Assembly (NCBI GenBank): GCA_903859115.1
Contig: CAIOLH010000137.1
Span: forward strand, 1 to 10,778
Length of the DNA: 10,778 nt
Direction of reading: 5' to 3'
DNA from: an uncultured Opitutia bacterium
GTDB lineage: Bacteria > Verrucomicrobiota > Verrucomicrobiae > Opitutales > UBA953
Positions 1 to 8,386 of this stretch are shown here, piece after piece. Below the pieces are notes generated by a model. The model had not been told where the DNA came from. It saw nothing but the letters and a program-made list of their open reading frames with translations, and made no database searches. A program made the position numbers and the translations under genes. Numbering within the stretch: position 1 is the stretch's first letter; each line of letters begins with the position of its first letter.

Positions 1-1906
<1,906 letters not shown>

Positions 1907-1911
1907 GGTTT

Positions 1912-1917
1912 CACCTT
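1912..1917 (-). promoter_or_regulatory. Shine-Dalgarno-like site of the PpiD-like gene
   Basis: Read on the minus strand, AAGGTG stands 5 nt before the ATG at 1904-1906. It matches five of six bases of AAGGAG. It is the only reasonably good ribosome-binding site I found before any start codon in the window, and it supports the chosen start. Confidence 0.5.
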
Positions 1918-2001
1918 GGTTGCCGATTTGGCGCCTGTCAATCAGTCGAGAAGACCTTGGCTTACGCTTGCACGGACTTGGGTTTTACTTACGGTTTTTG
2001 A

Positions 2002-2493
2002 GTGCCTAAGCCCATACATTGCATCGTAGCCGTTGCTCAAAATGGGGTTATTGGACGGGAAGGGCGTTTGCCTTGGCATATACCCGAGGACTTGGAATGG
2101 TTTACCGATCAGACGGTCGGTGGGGTCATGATTGAAGGTCCAGCCTGTTATCTGGAACTGGGTAAGGCCTTGAGTGGTCGCGGAACCGTCGTCGTTTCGC
2201 GTGATGAGAAAAAAGTTTTTCCCGGAGCATCGCGGGCGAGTAATTTAGAATCAGCGATTGTTGAAGCGGAAAAATTACCGTGGTCGGGTCCCACTTGGAT
2301 TACCGGTGGTGAACGAATTTACGCCGAAGGTTTAGCGCATTGCTCCAAACTTTACATCACGCGCATTCATCAAGATTTTTTAGGCGATCGGTATTTTCCG
2401 AAAGATTGGCAAAAAACTTTTTCACGTTTGGTGTGGTCGAAGGAAAGTCGCCAAGCCGATTTAAGTTATACGTTTGAAATCTGGGAACGCTGA
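2002..2493 (+). CDS. folA: Dihydrofolate reductase
   Basis: Reduces dihydrofolate to tetrahydrofolate with NADPH in the cytoplasm, supplying one-carbon units for thymidylate and purines. The 163 residues match the usual bacterial length. Conserved elements in order are IVAVAQNGVIG (8-18), LPWHIPEDLEWF (23-34) with the catalytic acid D30, R60 of SGR (folate carboxylate contact), TGGERIY (101-107) with the nucleotide-binding Gly pair, and YITRI with T120, then GDRYFP. Odd point: where the family has MGRxTxxS, this protein has EGPACYLE (residues 45-52), so the Arg-x-Thr that contacts NADPH is missing. Translation starts at GTG without a visible ribosome-binding site, and the next in-frame Met lies inside the fold, so the GTG is required. 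It is divergent from the PpiD-like gene. No thyA is adjacent. Confidence 0.93.
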   Translation: MPKPIHCIVAVAQNGVIGREGRLPWHIPEDLEWFTDQTVGGVMIEGPACYLELGKALSGRGTVVVSRDEKKVFPGASRASNLESAIVEAEKLPWSGPTWITGGERIYAEGLAHCSKLYITRIHQDFLGDRYFPKDWQKTFSRLVWSKESRQADLSYTFEIWER

Positions 2494-2501
2494 ATACGGT
2501 C

Positions 2502-2528
2502 AATTACCCTGTGAATTAAGGGTTAATT
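2502..2528 (+). terminator. Candidate AT-rich terminator hairpin after folA
   Basis: AATTACCCT at 2502-2510 pairs with AGGGTTAATT at 2519-2528, with one bulged T and an 8-nt loop. The hairpin begins 8 bp after the folA stop. Downstream bases are only moderately T-rich (TAGATTAGTTT), so it is a weak intrinsic terminator candidate. The right half is also part of a small palindrome, AATTAA-GGG-TTAATT (2514-2528), which could instead be a protein site upstream of the tRNA promoter. Confidence 0.3.
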
Positions 2529-2537
2529 TAGATTAGT

Positions 2538-2567
2538 TTGACTCATGCGAAAGCGGTTCATTATCTC
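2538..2567 (+). promoter_or_regulatory. Putative promoter of the tRNA-Arg gene
   Basis: TTGACT at 2538-2543 is a strong -35 match (five of six). A weak -10, TATCTC at 2562-2567, lies 18 bp downstream. An alternative -10 is CATTAT at 2559-2564 with a 15-bp spacer. Either would start transcription at or just before the tRNA 5' end at 2577. The -10 is poor, so this is a sequence-only guess supported by its position. Confidence 0.4.
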
Positions 2568-2576
2568 TTGGGTAAC

Positions 2577-2651
2577 GCTCTCGTATTTCAATGGATAGAA
2601 TGCTGGCCTCCGAAGCCGGCGATTTGGGTTCGACTCCCAACGGGGGCACCA
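2577..2651 (+). tRNA. tRNA-Arg (anticodon CCG), CCA encoded
   Basis: Decodes CGG. The cloverleaf folds by eye. The acceptor GCTCTCG pairs with CGGGGGC (2641-2647) with two G-U pairs. The anticodon arm is CTGGC / loop CTCCGAA / GCCGG, giving anticodon CCG. The variable region is 4 nt, and the T arm is TTGGG / TTCGACT / CCCAA. The discriminator is A, followed by an encoded CCA at 2649-2651. A20, an arginine identity base, is present in the D loop (GGAT). The D stem is unusual: position 10 is U instead of G and faces U25, leaving three pairs. The gene stands alone between folA and a convergent MFS gene whose stop is only 9 bp beyond the CCA. Confidence 0.95.
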
Positions 2652-2660
2652 CTTTAAGGT

Positions 2661-3911
2661 TTATTTTTCTAACTCGTGGCTCGCGGCTTTGCCGATCCAA
2701 CTGAGAACACCTATCCCGATTAACGCATAGGCACACGCCGAGGTTAACAGCGTCGGGCGCATGCCCCAGATATCGGCTAAAGTCGATGTCACCATACCCG
2801 CGAAGGGTAGGAGTCCGAAGAAACTTAAGCTAGCAACGGCGGAAACACGTCCACGAATTTCTTCGGGGGCACGTTCCTGAATGACGACATTACTAATTCC
2901 GATCAGTGTAGAAACGCCCAGTGCTAAACACACGAGCGACCCGGCTGCCCACCAGAAAATATCAGCTCGGCTTAAACTGAGGAGCGCAGTGCAGATTAAA
3001 GTAACGGCCAGAATGATTAAGTTGGGACGCCATTTATGTTTAACAAAGGGCACGGTAATCGAACCTGTGAGTGAACCGATTCCAGAACTTAACATCAACC
3101 ACCCGAGTTGTTGGGGTTCAAGGTGTAAAGTATACTTGGCGTAAAGTGGCAGCAAAATAACCATCACAGGAAAAACGAACACCGTGTTTGTCGACATGAG
3201 TAAAATCATCGCGAAGCTGGGTCGGTCATTGAACACGTGACGAAAGCCTTCTCCTATTCCGTGTTTTCGTTTTTCTTCCTGAGCCTCTGTGCCTTTCGGA
3301 CGTTTAGGCAGAGTTAGTAATGCAATCATTAACGCGAGGAAGGAAATGGCATTAATGTAATAAGCAAAGGAGGCGCCGTAGTGACCCACAATAAAACCAG
3401 CGATGGCTGGTCCGATTAAGCGTGTGCCGTGAAAGACCGCCCGATCAAAAGCAATCGCTTTGGCAACGTTGGCTCGACCGACTAATTCGGGTACGAGCGC
3501 GGAAGCTGCAGGCATTTCAAAGGCGCCAGATATTCCCAATAAAAATGAAGCGAGAATAATATGCCAAATTTGAATATCACCTTGAGCCACTAAATAACCT
3601 AAAAGCAGCGAGAAGAAAATCTGAACTACTTGGCAAATTTGCAGGATAAGGCGCTTGTCATATTTATCCGCGTAGAGTCCACCAATCATCGAAAGCGCCA
3701 GCACGGGAAGTCCGCCTGCCAAATTTACCCAGCCAACCATGACCGCGCTCGTTGTGAGACCAACCACGACCCAACTATGTGCCATGGCCTGCATCCACGT
3801 GCCCGTCATAGAAATAGCTTCACCTATAATGTAGCGTGTAAACGCAGCATTGGGGAACGGGATAGACTCTTTCGAATCCTCCGTTGTCGGTGCTGGGTCT
3901 ACTTCTTGCAT
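2661..3911 (-). CDS. MFS transporter, EntS/MFS_3-like exporter
   Basis: A 416-aa inner-membrane permease of the major facilitator superfamily, most like the EntS-type (MFS_3) group that exports small molecules by proton antiport. The hydrophobic pattern fits about 12 membrane helices with a charged cytoplasmic loop in the middle, around LPKRPKGTEAQEEKRKHG. Motif A appears as GGLYADKYDKR between helices 2 and 3. The sequence GTWMQAMAHSWVV in helix 1 and QERAPEEIRGRVSA in the loop between helices 10 and 11 are typical of this subfamily. I chose the ATG at 3909-3911; an in-frame TTG at 3918-3920 would add three residues. Neither has a Shine-Dalgarno sequence. It follows the SGNH hydrolase gene by 47 bp on the same strand and may share its transcript. 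The substrate cannot be inferred. Confidence 0.87.
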   Translation of the reverse strand: MQEVDPAPTTEDSKESIPFPNAAFTRYIIGEAISMTGTWMQAMAHSWVVVGLTTSAVMVGWVNLAGGLPVLALSMIGGLYADKYDKRLILQICQVVQIFFSLLLGYLVAQGDIQIWHIILASFLLGISGAFEMPAASALVPELVGRANVAKAIAFDRAVFHGTRLIGPAIAGFIVGHYGASFAYYINAISFLALMIALLTLPKRPKGTEAQEEKRKHGIGEGFRHVFNDRPSFAMILLMSTNTVFVFPVMVILLPLYAKYTLHLEPQQLGWLMLSSGIGSLTGSITVPFVKHKWRPNLIILAVTLICTALLSLSRADIFWWAAGSLVCLALGVSTLIGISNVVIQERAPEEIRGRVSAVASLSFFGLLPFAGMVTSTLADIWGMRPTLLTSACAYALIGIGVLSWIGKAASHELEK

Positions 3912-3958
3912 TTTCTGCAAGTAACCCGATGTCAGACTTTGGACAATCTAAACCGTGT

Positions 3959-4666
3959 TTATTTTCCTGCTGGATCGCTGGCAGCCCAAGCTTTATCTAC
4001 CGCCGGGCGGACTAATTTAACGATTTCAGCATAACCTTTGGGGTTTGCATGCATCGCGCTATCGCCTTCTTCGCGGTAAAGGTCCGCAATCGCTTCACCT
4101 TTGGCGTTATTCATCACTTTATTATGATCCACGTAGTAGAGATTTTTTCCAGCGGCACAGTATTTTTGAAGAAGATCATTAAACTTATCAAATTCTGGCC
4201 AGTGTGTTTTACGTTTGGGTGATTTGAGTCCGGCCATAATTACAATTCCGGTCTTTGGATTCTCTTTACGCATGCGTTCAACATACTGACGAATATTTTC
4301 GACTACAGCTTCAGCACTACTACCTCCGCCTAAATCATTAGTGCCTGCAAAATAGATCACCACTCGTGGATGGTAGGGTAGTGCAATTTGATCCATTGTT
4401 GAGAGTACTTCGGTACTCTTTGATCCGCCAAATCCACGATTGATTACTGGATACGGTTTAAAGTCTTCAGGCGCACTCACCCAATAGCGAGCTGAGCTTG
4501 AACCCGAAATGAGTAAGGCATTTTGGGGCGGAGGCGTCGCTTTGTCTTGCTCAACAAATTTTGCAATATCAGCCGCGTAACGATCTTTGCCGCTGACCTT
4601 AGTAGCGGTTTCTTGCGCACCAACCCAAGGCGCAATGAAAATGAGTAAGTAGGTAAATAATTTCAT
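3959..4666 (-). CDS. Secreted SGNH/GDSL-family hydrolase
   Basis: A 235-aa exported esterase or acylhydrolase of the SGNH/GDSL superfamily. A signal peptide (MKLFTYLLIFIAPWVGAQ) is followed by a likely cleavage after residue 18. Block I is ISGSSSARYW (53-62), with S57 the likely nucleophile. Block II is NRGFGGS (76-82). Block III is AGTNDLGGG (107-115), with N110. The C-terminal block is GDSAMHANPKGY (201-212), with catalytic His206. The family normally has Asp three residues before this His; here that position is Ser203 and the Asp is at 202, four residues before. The rest of the block is normal, so the enzyme is probably active, but its triad geometry is uncertain. The gene faces the DUF5069 gene across a short divergent promoter region and is followed by the MFS gene. 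The substrate is unknown; a carbohydrate ester or lipid are both possible. Confidence 0.85.
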   Translation of the reverse strand: MKLFTYLLIFIAPWVGAQETATKVSGKDRYAADIAKFVEQDKATPPPQNALLISGSSSARYWVSAPEDFKPYPVINRGFGGSKSTEVLSTMDQIALPYHPRVVIYFAGTNDLGGGSSAEAVVENIRQYVERMRKENPKTGIVIMAGLKSPKRKTHWPEFDKFNDLLQKYCAAGKNLYYVDHNKVMNNAKGEAIADLYREEGDSAMHANPKGYAEIVKLVRPAVDKAWAASDPAGK

Positions 4667-4685
4667 GGAAAGGCGTAAGTTGAGG

Positions 4686-4714
4686 CTGGAATATAAATCT
4701 TATGTTTTTATAAG
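4686..4714 (+). promoter_or_regulatory. Putative promoter of the DUF5069 gene
   Basis: -10 TATAAG at 4709-4714 (five of six consensus), with a weak -35 (CTGGAA, 4686-4691) at 17 bp. Transcription would begin near 4720-4722, only a few bases before the ATG at 4725, so the mRNA could be nearly leaderless. The site overlaps the -35 of the opposing promoter. Confidence 0.35.
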
Positions 4715-4718
4715 ACAA
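4690..4718 (-). promoter_or_regulatory. Putative promoter of the SGNH hydrolase gene
   Basis: Read on the minus strand: -35 TTGTCT (4718-4713, four of six consensus), a 17-bp spacer, and -10 TATATT (4695-4690, five of six). The expected start is near 4683, giving a leader of about 17-20 nt before the ATG at 4666. Its -35 overlaps the candidate -10 of the divergent DUF5069 gene. Confidence 0.5.
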
Positions 4719-4724
4719 TCACGT

Positions 4725-5171
4725 ATGCCAATAGTTCCCGGATTAAGAAGCCCCTATGAGACGACAAATGGATTCGTCTACTTTCCTCGTATGCTCGATA
4801 AGATAAAACTGCATGCCGACGGAAAACTGCATGCCGACTTCATCAATAATCTCGGCAAAGCTTTTGATGATCGTTGCTGCCAATACTTAGGCGTGCCTTA
4901 CGACGAACTAAAAAACTGGGTACTTGCTAACTCGCAGGCCTCGAATGAAGACGCTTTTACTTGGTCGCAATCTCGTGGGCGCAAATTGTCGTCCAATGAT
5001 ATCGATATTTGGAATTCGTTTATGACCAAACGTGGTTGGCGTGATGAAGCGAATGAAACTCTGCTCCGTCGACTCAAGGAAAATGGACTCAGTGCCGACG
5101 CTGGAGTGGATACGATGTTTGACTATATTGAAGTCGACGAAGGTCGTGCTCCGCGTCGGAAAGCACTGTAA
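4725..5171 (+). CDS. DUF5069 domain-containing protein
   Basis: A 148-aa protein that I recognise as DUF5069 from its pattern: VPGLRSPYETTNGFVYFPRM near the N-terminus, DDRCCQYLGVPYDEL (48-62), then an IWNSFMTKRGWRDE stretch (95-108) and an acidic end, FDYIEVDEGR. The family is common in Verrucomicrobiota and related phyla, and its function is unknown. It has no signal peptide or membrane segment, so it is probably cytoplasmic. The frame stays open back to an ATG at 4665, but that would put 20 basic, unconserved residues in front and overlap the hydrolase start. The ATG at 4725 begins right at the conserved part. An exact 16-bp direct repeat inside the gene encodes KLHAD twice. The gene converges on thiL with 8 bp between stops. 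Confidence 0.8.
   Translation: MPIVPGLRSPYETTNGFVYFPRMLDKIKLHADGKLHADFINNLGKAFDDRCCQYLGVPYDELKNWVLANSQASNEDAFTWSQSRGRKLSSNDIDIWNSFMTKRGWRDEANETLLRRLKENGLSADAGVDTMFDYIEVDEGRAPRRKAL
4805..4838 (+). repeat. Two-copy 16-bp direct repeat inside the DUF5069 gene
   Basis: AAAACTGCATGCCGAC occurs at 4805-4820 and again at 4823-4838, a period of 18 bp, so the reading frame is kept and KLHAD is repeated. Each copy contains GCATGC. Confidence 0.85.
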
Positions 5172-5179
5172 ACTTTATC

Positions 5180-6142
5180 TTAGGCGAAGTGTCCGAAGCC
5201 TAGGCTGGTAATTGCCAAACCATCAGCGCGAGATTTAATTAATCCAGTCCCCTCAGTGATAACTCCAATACTCTTTAGCGGAGTCTTGGAAAATTGTTTG
5301 GTAAAGTTCGCTTCGAGTAAATCGGCCTGTTGAGCGTCGACCGTAAATAATAATTCGTAATCTTCGCCGTCTTGTAGGACGTGTTCGACTACCGGTTTCC
5401 CGTCCGCTTTTGAGAGTTGATGAGCTGCATCCGAAATCGGAAGTGAAGTTAAATCGATAACGGCATCCTGCATAGTATTGATGAGTCCGTGAAGGTCTTT
5501 GGCCATACCATCGGATAAATCTGTGCAGGCGGTTACTATGCTTTGCGCGTTTAGCCACTCACCTTCGGCGAGACGTGGTTCAAAATTTAAATGATGGCCG
5601 TAGATAGATCCACCCAGTTTTCCGGTCACAAAAATAACATCTCCGCACTTCGCTGTCTTTCTTGTGAGAATTCTATGAGCGTATCCTTGCACGGCTAAGG
5701 TCGCCGCAAAGGTGCCCGCTTGTACGCGACAAATATCACCACCGACACAATGGAGACCGAACTGATGAGCCGCTTTGCCGACTCCGTGGGCAAAGTCTTC
5801 AAGCCACTCGGAATCCACATCGGGTCCCAATAATAATGAAAGCAAAGCATCGCTCGGAATGGCACCTGCTGCCGCTAAATCACTGAGATTTCGATTTACC
5901 AATTTTGCACCCGCTAATGCACCGGCGGTTGATGAATCAAAATGTCTTCCGAGGATCACGGAATCGACGGTGCTCACGCGAAACTTTCTCGCTACCGTTT
6001 CTTCAAAGATAGCGCAATCTCCGCCGGGGCCAGCCGGGAAGGGCGGACAGGCCTGACCGAGGTTGGCCGTGACCCGACGAATAATTTCTTCTTCGGTGAG
6101 TTGTCCGACACTACGGGTTGGCTGACTGGTGATGGCGCCCAT
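5180..6142 (-). CDS. thiL: Thiamine-monophosphate kinase
   Basis: Phosphorylates thiamine monophosphate to the active cofactor thiamine diphosphate using ATP, the last step of thiamine synthesis, in the cytoplasm. Its 320 aa match the family's usual length. AIR-synthase-type motifs are in order: GPGGDCAIF (38-46), VSTVDSVILGRHF (56-68), NLSDLAAAGAIP (85-96), GGDICR (134-139), TDLSDGMAKDL (207-217) and GEDYELLFT (259-267). Two positions differ from the common pattern: GDD reads GGD at 40-42, and EG(V/R)HF reads LGRHF. The other Asp ligands (60, 88, 136, 211) are present. An ATG at 6167-6169 is in frame, would add nine residues and would overlap the protease gene by 20 bp. I prefer 6140-6142, 7 bp after that gene's stop, but cannot exclude the longer form. 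Last gene of the pyrB operon. Confidence 0.9.
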   Translation of the reverse strand: MGAITSQPTRSVGQLTEEEIIRRVTANLGQACPPFPAGPGGDCAIFEETVARKFRVSTVDSVILGRHFDSSTAGALAGAKLVNRNLSDLAAAGAIPSDALLSLLLGPDVDSEWLEDFAHGVGKAAHQFGLHCVGGDICRVQAGTFAATLAVQGYAHRILTRKTAKCGDVIFVTGKLGGSIYGHHLNFEPRLAEGEWLNAQSIVTACTDLSDGMAKDLHGLINTMQDAVIDLTSLPISDAAHQLSKADGKPVVEHVLQDGEDYELLFTVDAQQADLLEANFTKQFSKTPLKSIGVITEGTGLIKSRADGLAITSLGFGHFA

Positions 6143-6149
6143 ACGAAAA

Positions 6150-7085
6150 TTATAACTGGCTGGAAGCATTTGGCGCTAAATAAAGCCAAATGAAAGTATG
6201 CAAATTAAAGAGGGCGTGTAAAGCGATGCAGGTGAAGAGACCGAAGCGATCGCGAATAATACAAAGTACCGAGCCAAAGGCCATCAATGGGAATACCGCA
6301 GCAAGATTTCCGTGCACTACGCCAAAAAATACTCCCGTAATGATAATCGCATAACCGCGAGGTAACCATCGTTTTAATGAAGGATAAATCATCCCGCGGA
6401 AAACCAATTCTTCAACGATGGGTGCGCCGATGACGCAGCTCATCCCCAGAAAAACAATCGGACTGATTGGCCCGCTCCAATCGTATTTAGCAATAAAATC
6501 TACGAGAGGTTGAATGTCCTCTGGCAGGGCCTGACCAGATTGTTCACTGAAATAGTAAAATAATTTCCAAATTAAACCTGCAAGAATAGCGATGGCACAG
6601 AGACTGAAAAATTTCTGCCAAAGTGTACTTAAATTAAGACTCTTCCATGCTAACTTAACATCCTCGGAGAAGTTTTGAACAGGAAGTTGGGGGGCTTCTT
6701 TGTAACTAGCTGAAGGTGCAAAGCGCAGTGAACCAGGGCAAAGATAGGCAAAAGCAACTAAGGTTGTAGCACCTAAAACTTGTCCGATGAGTTGAGCTAA
6801 ATAAATCGCGGTGTCGCCTTGCGTAAAAATAATTTTTAGAGCGGGAATCAATGTACCTGGAATGATGGAAACATAGACGAAGAAACTGATTAAACCAAAG
6901 AGGCCATAGACTGCCTGCGATGAGCTCTGGAGTTCACTGGGTTGCTCTTCTCCGTAATGGATGGTACCTTTGCGAAACATCGCGAGACCCACGAGGAAAA
7001 CAATCCCGATCCAAGCAAAGTAGGCGTAATCTAATTTACCTAAAACAACATCCTCGCCCAACTCTGCTGAAGCCAAAAAAATCAT
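6150..7085 (-). CDS. CPBP-family intramembrane glutamic protease
   Basis: A 311-aa polytopic membrane protein of the CPBP (CAAX protease and bacteriocin-processing, Abi) family, which cleaves substrates within the membrane. Hydrophobic segments lie at about 21-36, 60-82, 92-116, 158-180, 206-222, 244-258, 261-276 and 283-303. The three catalytic motifs are complete: EELVFR (225-230, EExxxR), FFGVVH (253-258, FxxxH) and HALFN (290-294, HxxxN). A soluble stretch at about 120-150 separates an N-terminal membrane unit from the catalytic core. The start ATG is 2 bp after the stop of the pyrC-like gene, and the stop lies next to the thiL start, so it is translated from the pyr operon. Its substrate is unknown. 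Nothing nearby suggests a bacteriocin or a prenylated protein. Confidence 0.88.
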   Translation of the reverse strand: MIFLASAELGEDVVLGKLDYAYFAWIGIVFLVGLAMFRKGTIHYGEEQPSELQSSSQAVYGLFGLISFFVYVSIIPGTLIPALKIIFTQGDTAIYLAQLIGQVLGATTLVAFAYLCPGSLRFAPSASYKEAPQLPVQNFSEDVKLAWKSLNLSTLWQKFFSLCAIAILAGLIWKLFYYFSEQSGQALPEDIQPLVDFIAKYDWSGPISPIVFLGMSCVIGAPIVEELVFRGMIYPSLKRWLPRGYAIIITGVFFGVVHGNLAAVFPLMAFGSVLCIIRDRFGLFTCIALHALFNLHTFIWLYLAPNASSQL

Positions 7086-7087
7086 GG

Positions 7088-8386
7088 TTAGACGGGTTTA
7101 CTATCCAAGATCACTGCTTTTCCGCCAACGAAGGTTGAATGGATGCGACTCGTGAAAGTTTTTCCGATGAGCGGATTGTTGCCCGATTTTGATAACTGAT
7201 TTTCGGTATTAAACGTCCACGAAGTTTTAGGATTAATTAAAACGAAGTCAGCCGCTGCACCGACGCTTAAAGTTCCCGCTTCAATGCCGAGCACTTTAGC
7301 TGGGCCCGTGGTGAGTCGGGTAATCAATAATTTAACATCTAAATGGCCGGTTGCGACGAGGGCATCATAAGCCGCCGAAAAGGCTGTTTCTAAGGTGGCA
7401 GCACCGAAAGGGGCTAAATCAAATTCGCAATCTTTCTCGGTGCTCGTGCAAGGACAGTGATCGGAACAAATCGCATCAATCGTGCCGTCAATTAAGGCGG
7501 CGATTAGGGCTGCACGGTCAGATTCCTCGCGCAGGGGAGGATTTACTTTCAGACGCGTATCATACTGCGCCAAGGCTGCATCCGTGAGTAAAAGGTGTAG
7601 CACGGAGACTTCCGCAGTCACGGGAAGTTTATTGGCTTTGGCTCGACGAATAATTTCAGCGGAACCCGCCGATGAAATGTGTTGAAGGTGAATACGTGCT
7701 TTAGTGAGGCTTGCGAGAACGCAGTCGCTTGAGACTACAATTTCTTCAGCGGCACGAGGCCAGCCACGTAAACCCAGACGAAGTGACCAAGTGCCTTCAT
7801 GCATTTGCGCTCCTTCGGTCATGCTACTGTCCTGACAGTGATCGAGAACGACTAAGTTAAAAGTATTAGCGTACTCTAAGGCACGGCGCATGATTTCATT
7901 ATTCTGCACGCCTGATGTTGTATCGGTCGCCGCAATTATTCCCGCTTTTTTGAGTGAGCCCATCGGAGCCAAGGCTTTGCCTTCTTGCTGTTTAGTTAGT
8001 GCACTCGCGGGTAGAACATTCACGACCGCATGCGCGTCACACAGTTCACGAATTAATTGAATCGTACCTACATTATCCGAAGTGGGAATCGTATCAGGCA
8101 TCGTCACGACGGTCGTGAAGCCACCCGATGCGGCCGAAAGTGTACCTGTGCGGAAGGTTTCACGAGCGCTGCGACCTGGTTCACCGAGTCGACAATTCAG
8201 ATCAATGAATCCAGGGGTAAGAATCAGCCCATTGGCTTCAATTACTAGAGCGGTTTTAATTTCTTCGGCCGAAAGTTGCGCTACAAATTTTCCGTCTTTA
8301 ACAAAAACATCAGCGATTTCATCGCGACCATTGGCGGGGTCGATGACGCGGGCACCGCGAACGAGAACGGTATTTTTATGATTCAT
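7088..8386 (-). CDS. pyrC: Dihydroorotase-like protein, probably non-catalytic (PyrC' type)
   Basis: A 432-aa amidohydrolase-superfamily protein with the overall sequence of type I dihydroorotase: [11 protein letters not shown] (53-63), [18 protein letters not shown] (88-105), [13 protein letters not shown] (279-291), [11 protein letters not shown] (300-310) and a C-terminal [16 protein letters not shown]. Dihydroorotase closes carbamoyl-aspartate to dihydroorotate and needs metal held by an HxH pair after GFID. Here that site reads NCR (64-66), so both His are gone. TPHHL reads SVLHL (261-265) and DHAPH reads DHCPC (309-313). H183, H236 and D309 remain. Known PyrC' proteins of Pseudomonas have lost this metal site, overlap pyrB and are needed for ATCase assembly; this gene fits that pattern. 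The start overlaps the pyrB stop as ATGA, so translation is probably coupled. The frame extends to 8554, but only inside pyrB. Confidence 0.85.
   Translation of the reverse strand: MNHKNTVLVRGARVIDPANGRDEIADVFVKDGKFVAQLSAEEIKTALVIEANGLILTPGFIDLNCRLGEPGRSARETFRTGTLSAASGGFTTVVTMPDTIPTSDNVGTIQLIRELCDAHAVVNVLPASALTKQQEGKALAPMGSLKKAGIIAATDTTSGVQNNEIMRRALEYANTFNLVVLDHCQDSSMTEGAQMHEGTWSLRLGLRGWPRAAEEIVVSSDCVLASLTKARIHLQHISSAGSAEIIRRAKANKLPVTAEVSVLHLLLTDAALAQYDTRLKVNPPLREESDRAALIAALIDGTIDAICSDHCPCTSTEKDCEFDLAPFGAATLETAFSAAYDALVATGHLDVKLLITRLTTGPAKVLGIEAGTLSVGAAADFVLINPKTSWTFNTENQLSKSGNNPLIGKTFTSRIHSTFVGGKAVILDSKPV

Noticed and set aside
1907..2001. Divergent promoters between the PpiD-like gene and folA
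   Set aside because: TTGCAC and TTTACTT-like pieces occur, but no pair has acceptable spacing. Apart from the AAGGTG site I see nothing supportable in this 95-bp gap.
2652..2670. T-rich tract after the tRNA as intrinsic terminator
   Set aside because: There is no hairpin directly before it other than the tRNA itself, and it coincides with the MFS stop codon.
2533..2736. 67-codon minus-strand reading frame across the tRNA
   Set aside because: It is antisense to the tRNA and overlaps the end of the MFS gene, with no recognisable protein.
4665..4724. Longer N-terminus for the DUF5069 gene from the ATG at 4665
   Set aside because: It adds 20 basic, unconserved residues, overlaps the opposing hydrolase start, and would run through the predicted promoters.
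5172..5203. Terminator between the DUF5069 gene and thiL
   Set aside because: Only TAGGC/GCCTA arms with a 12-nt loop and no T tract are present.
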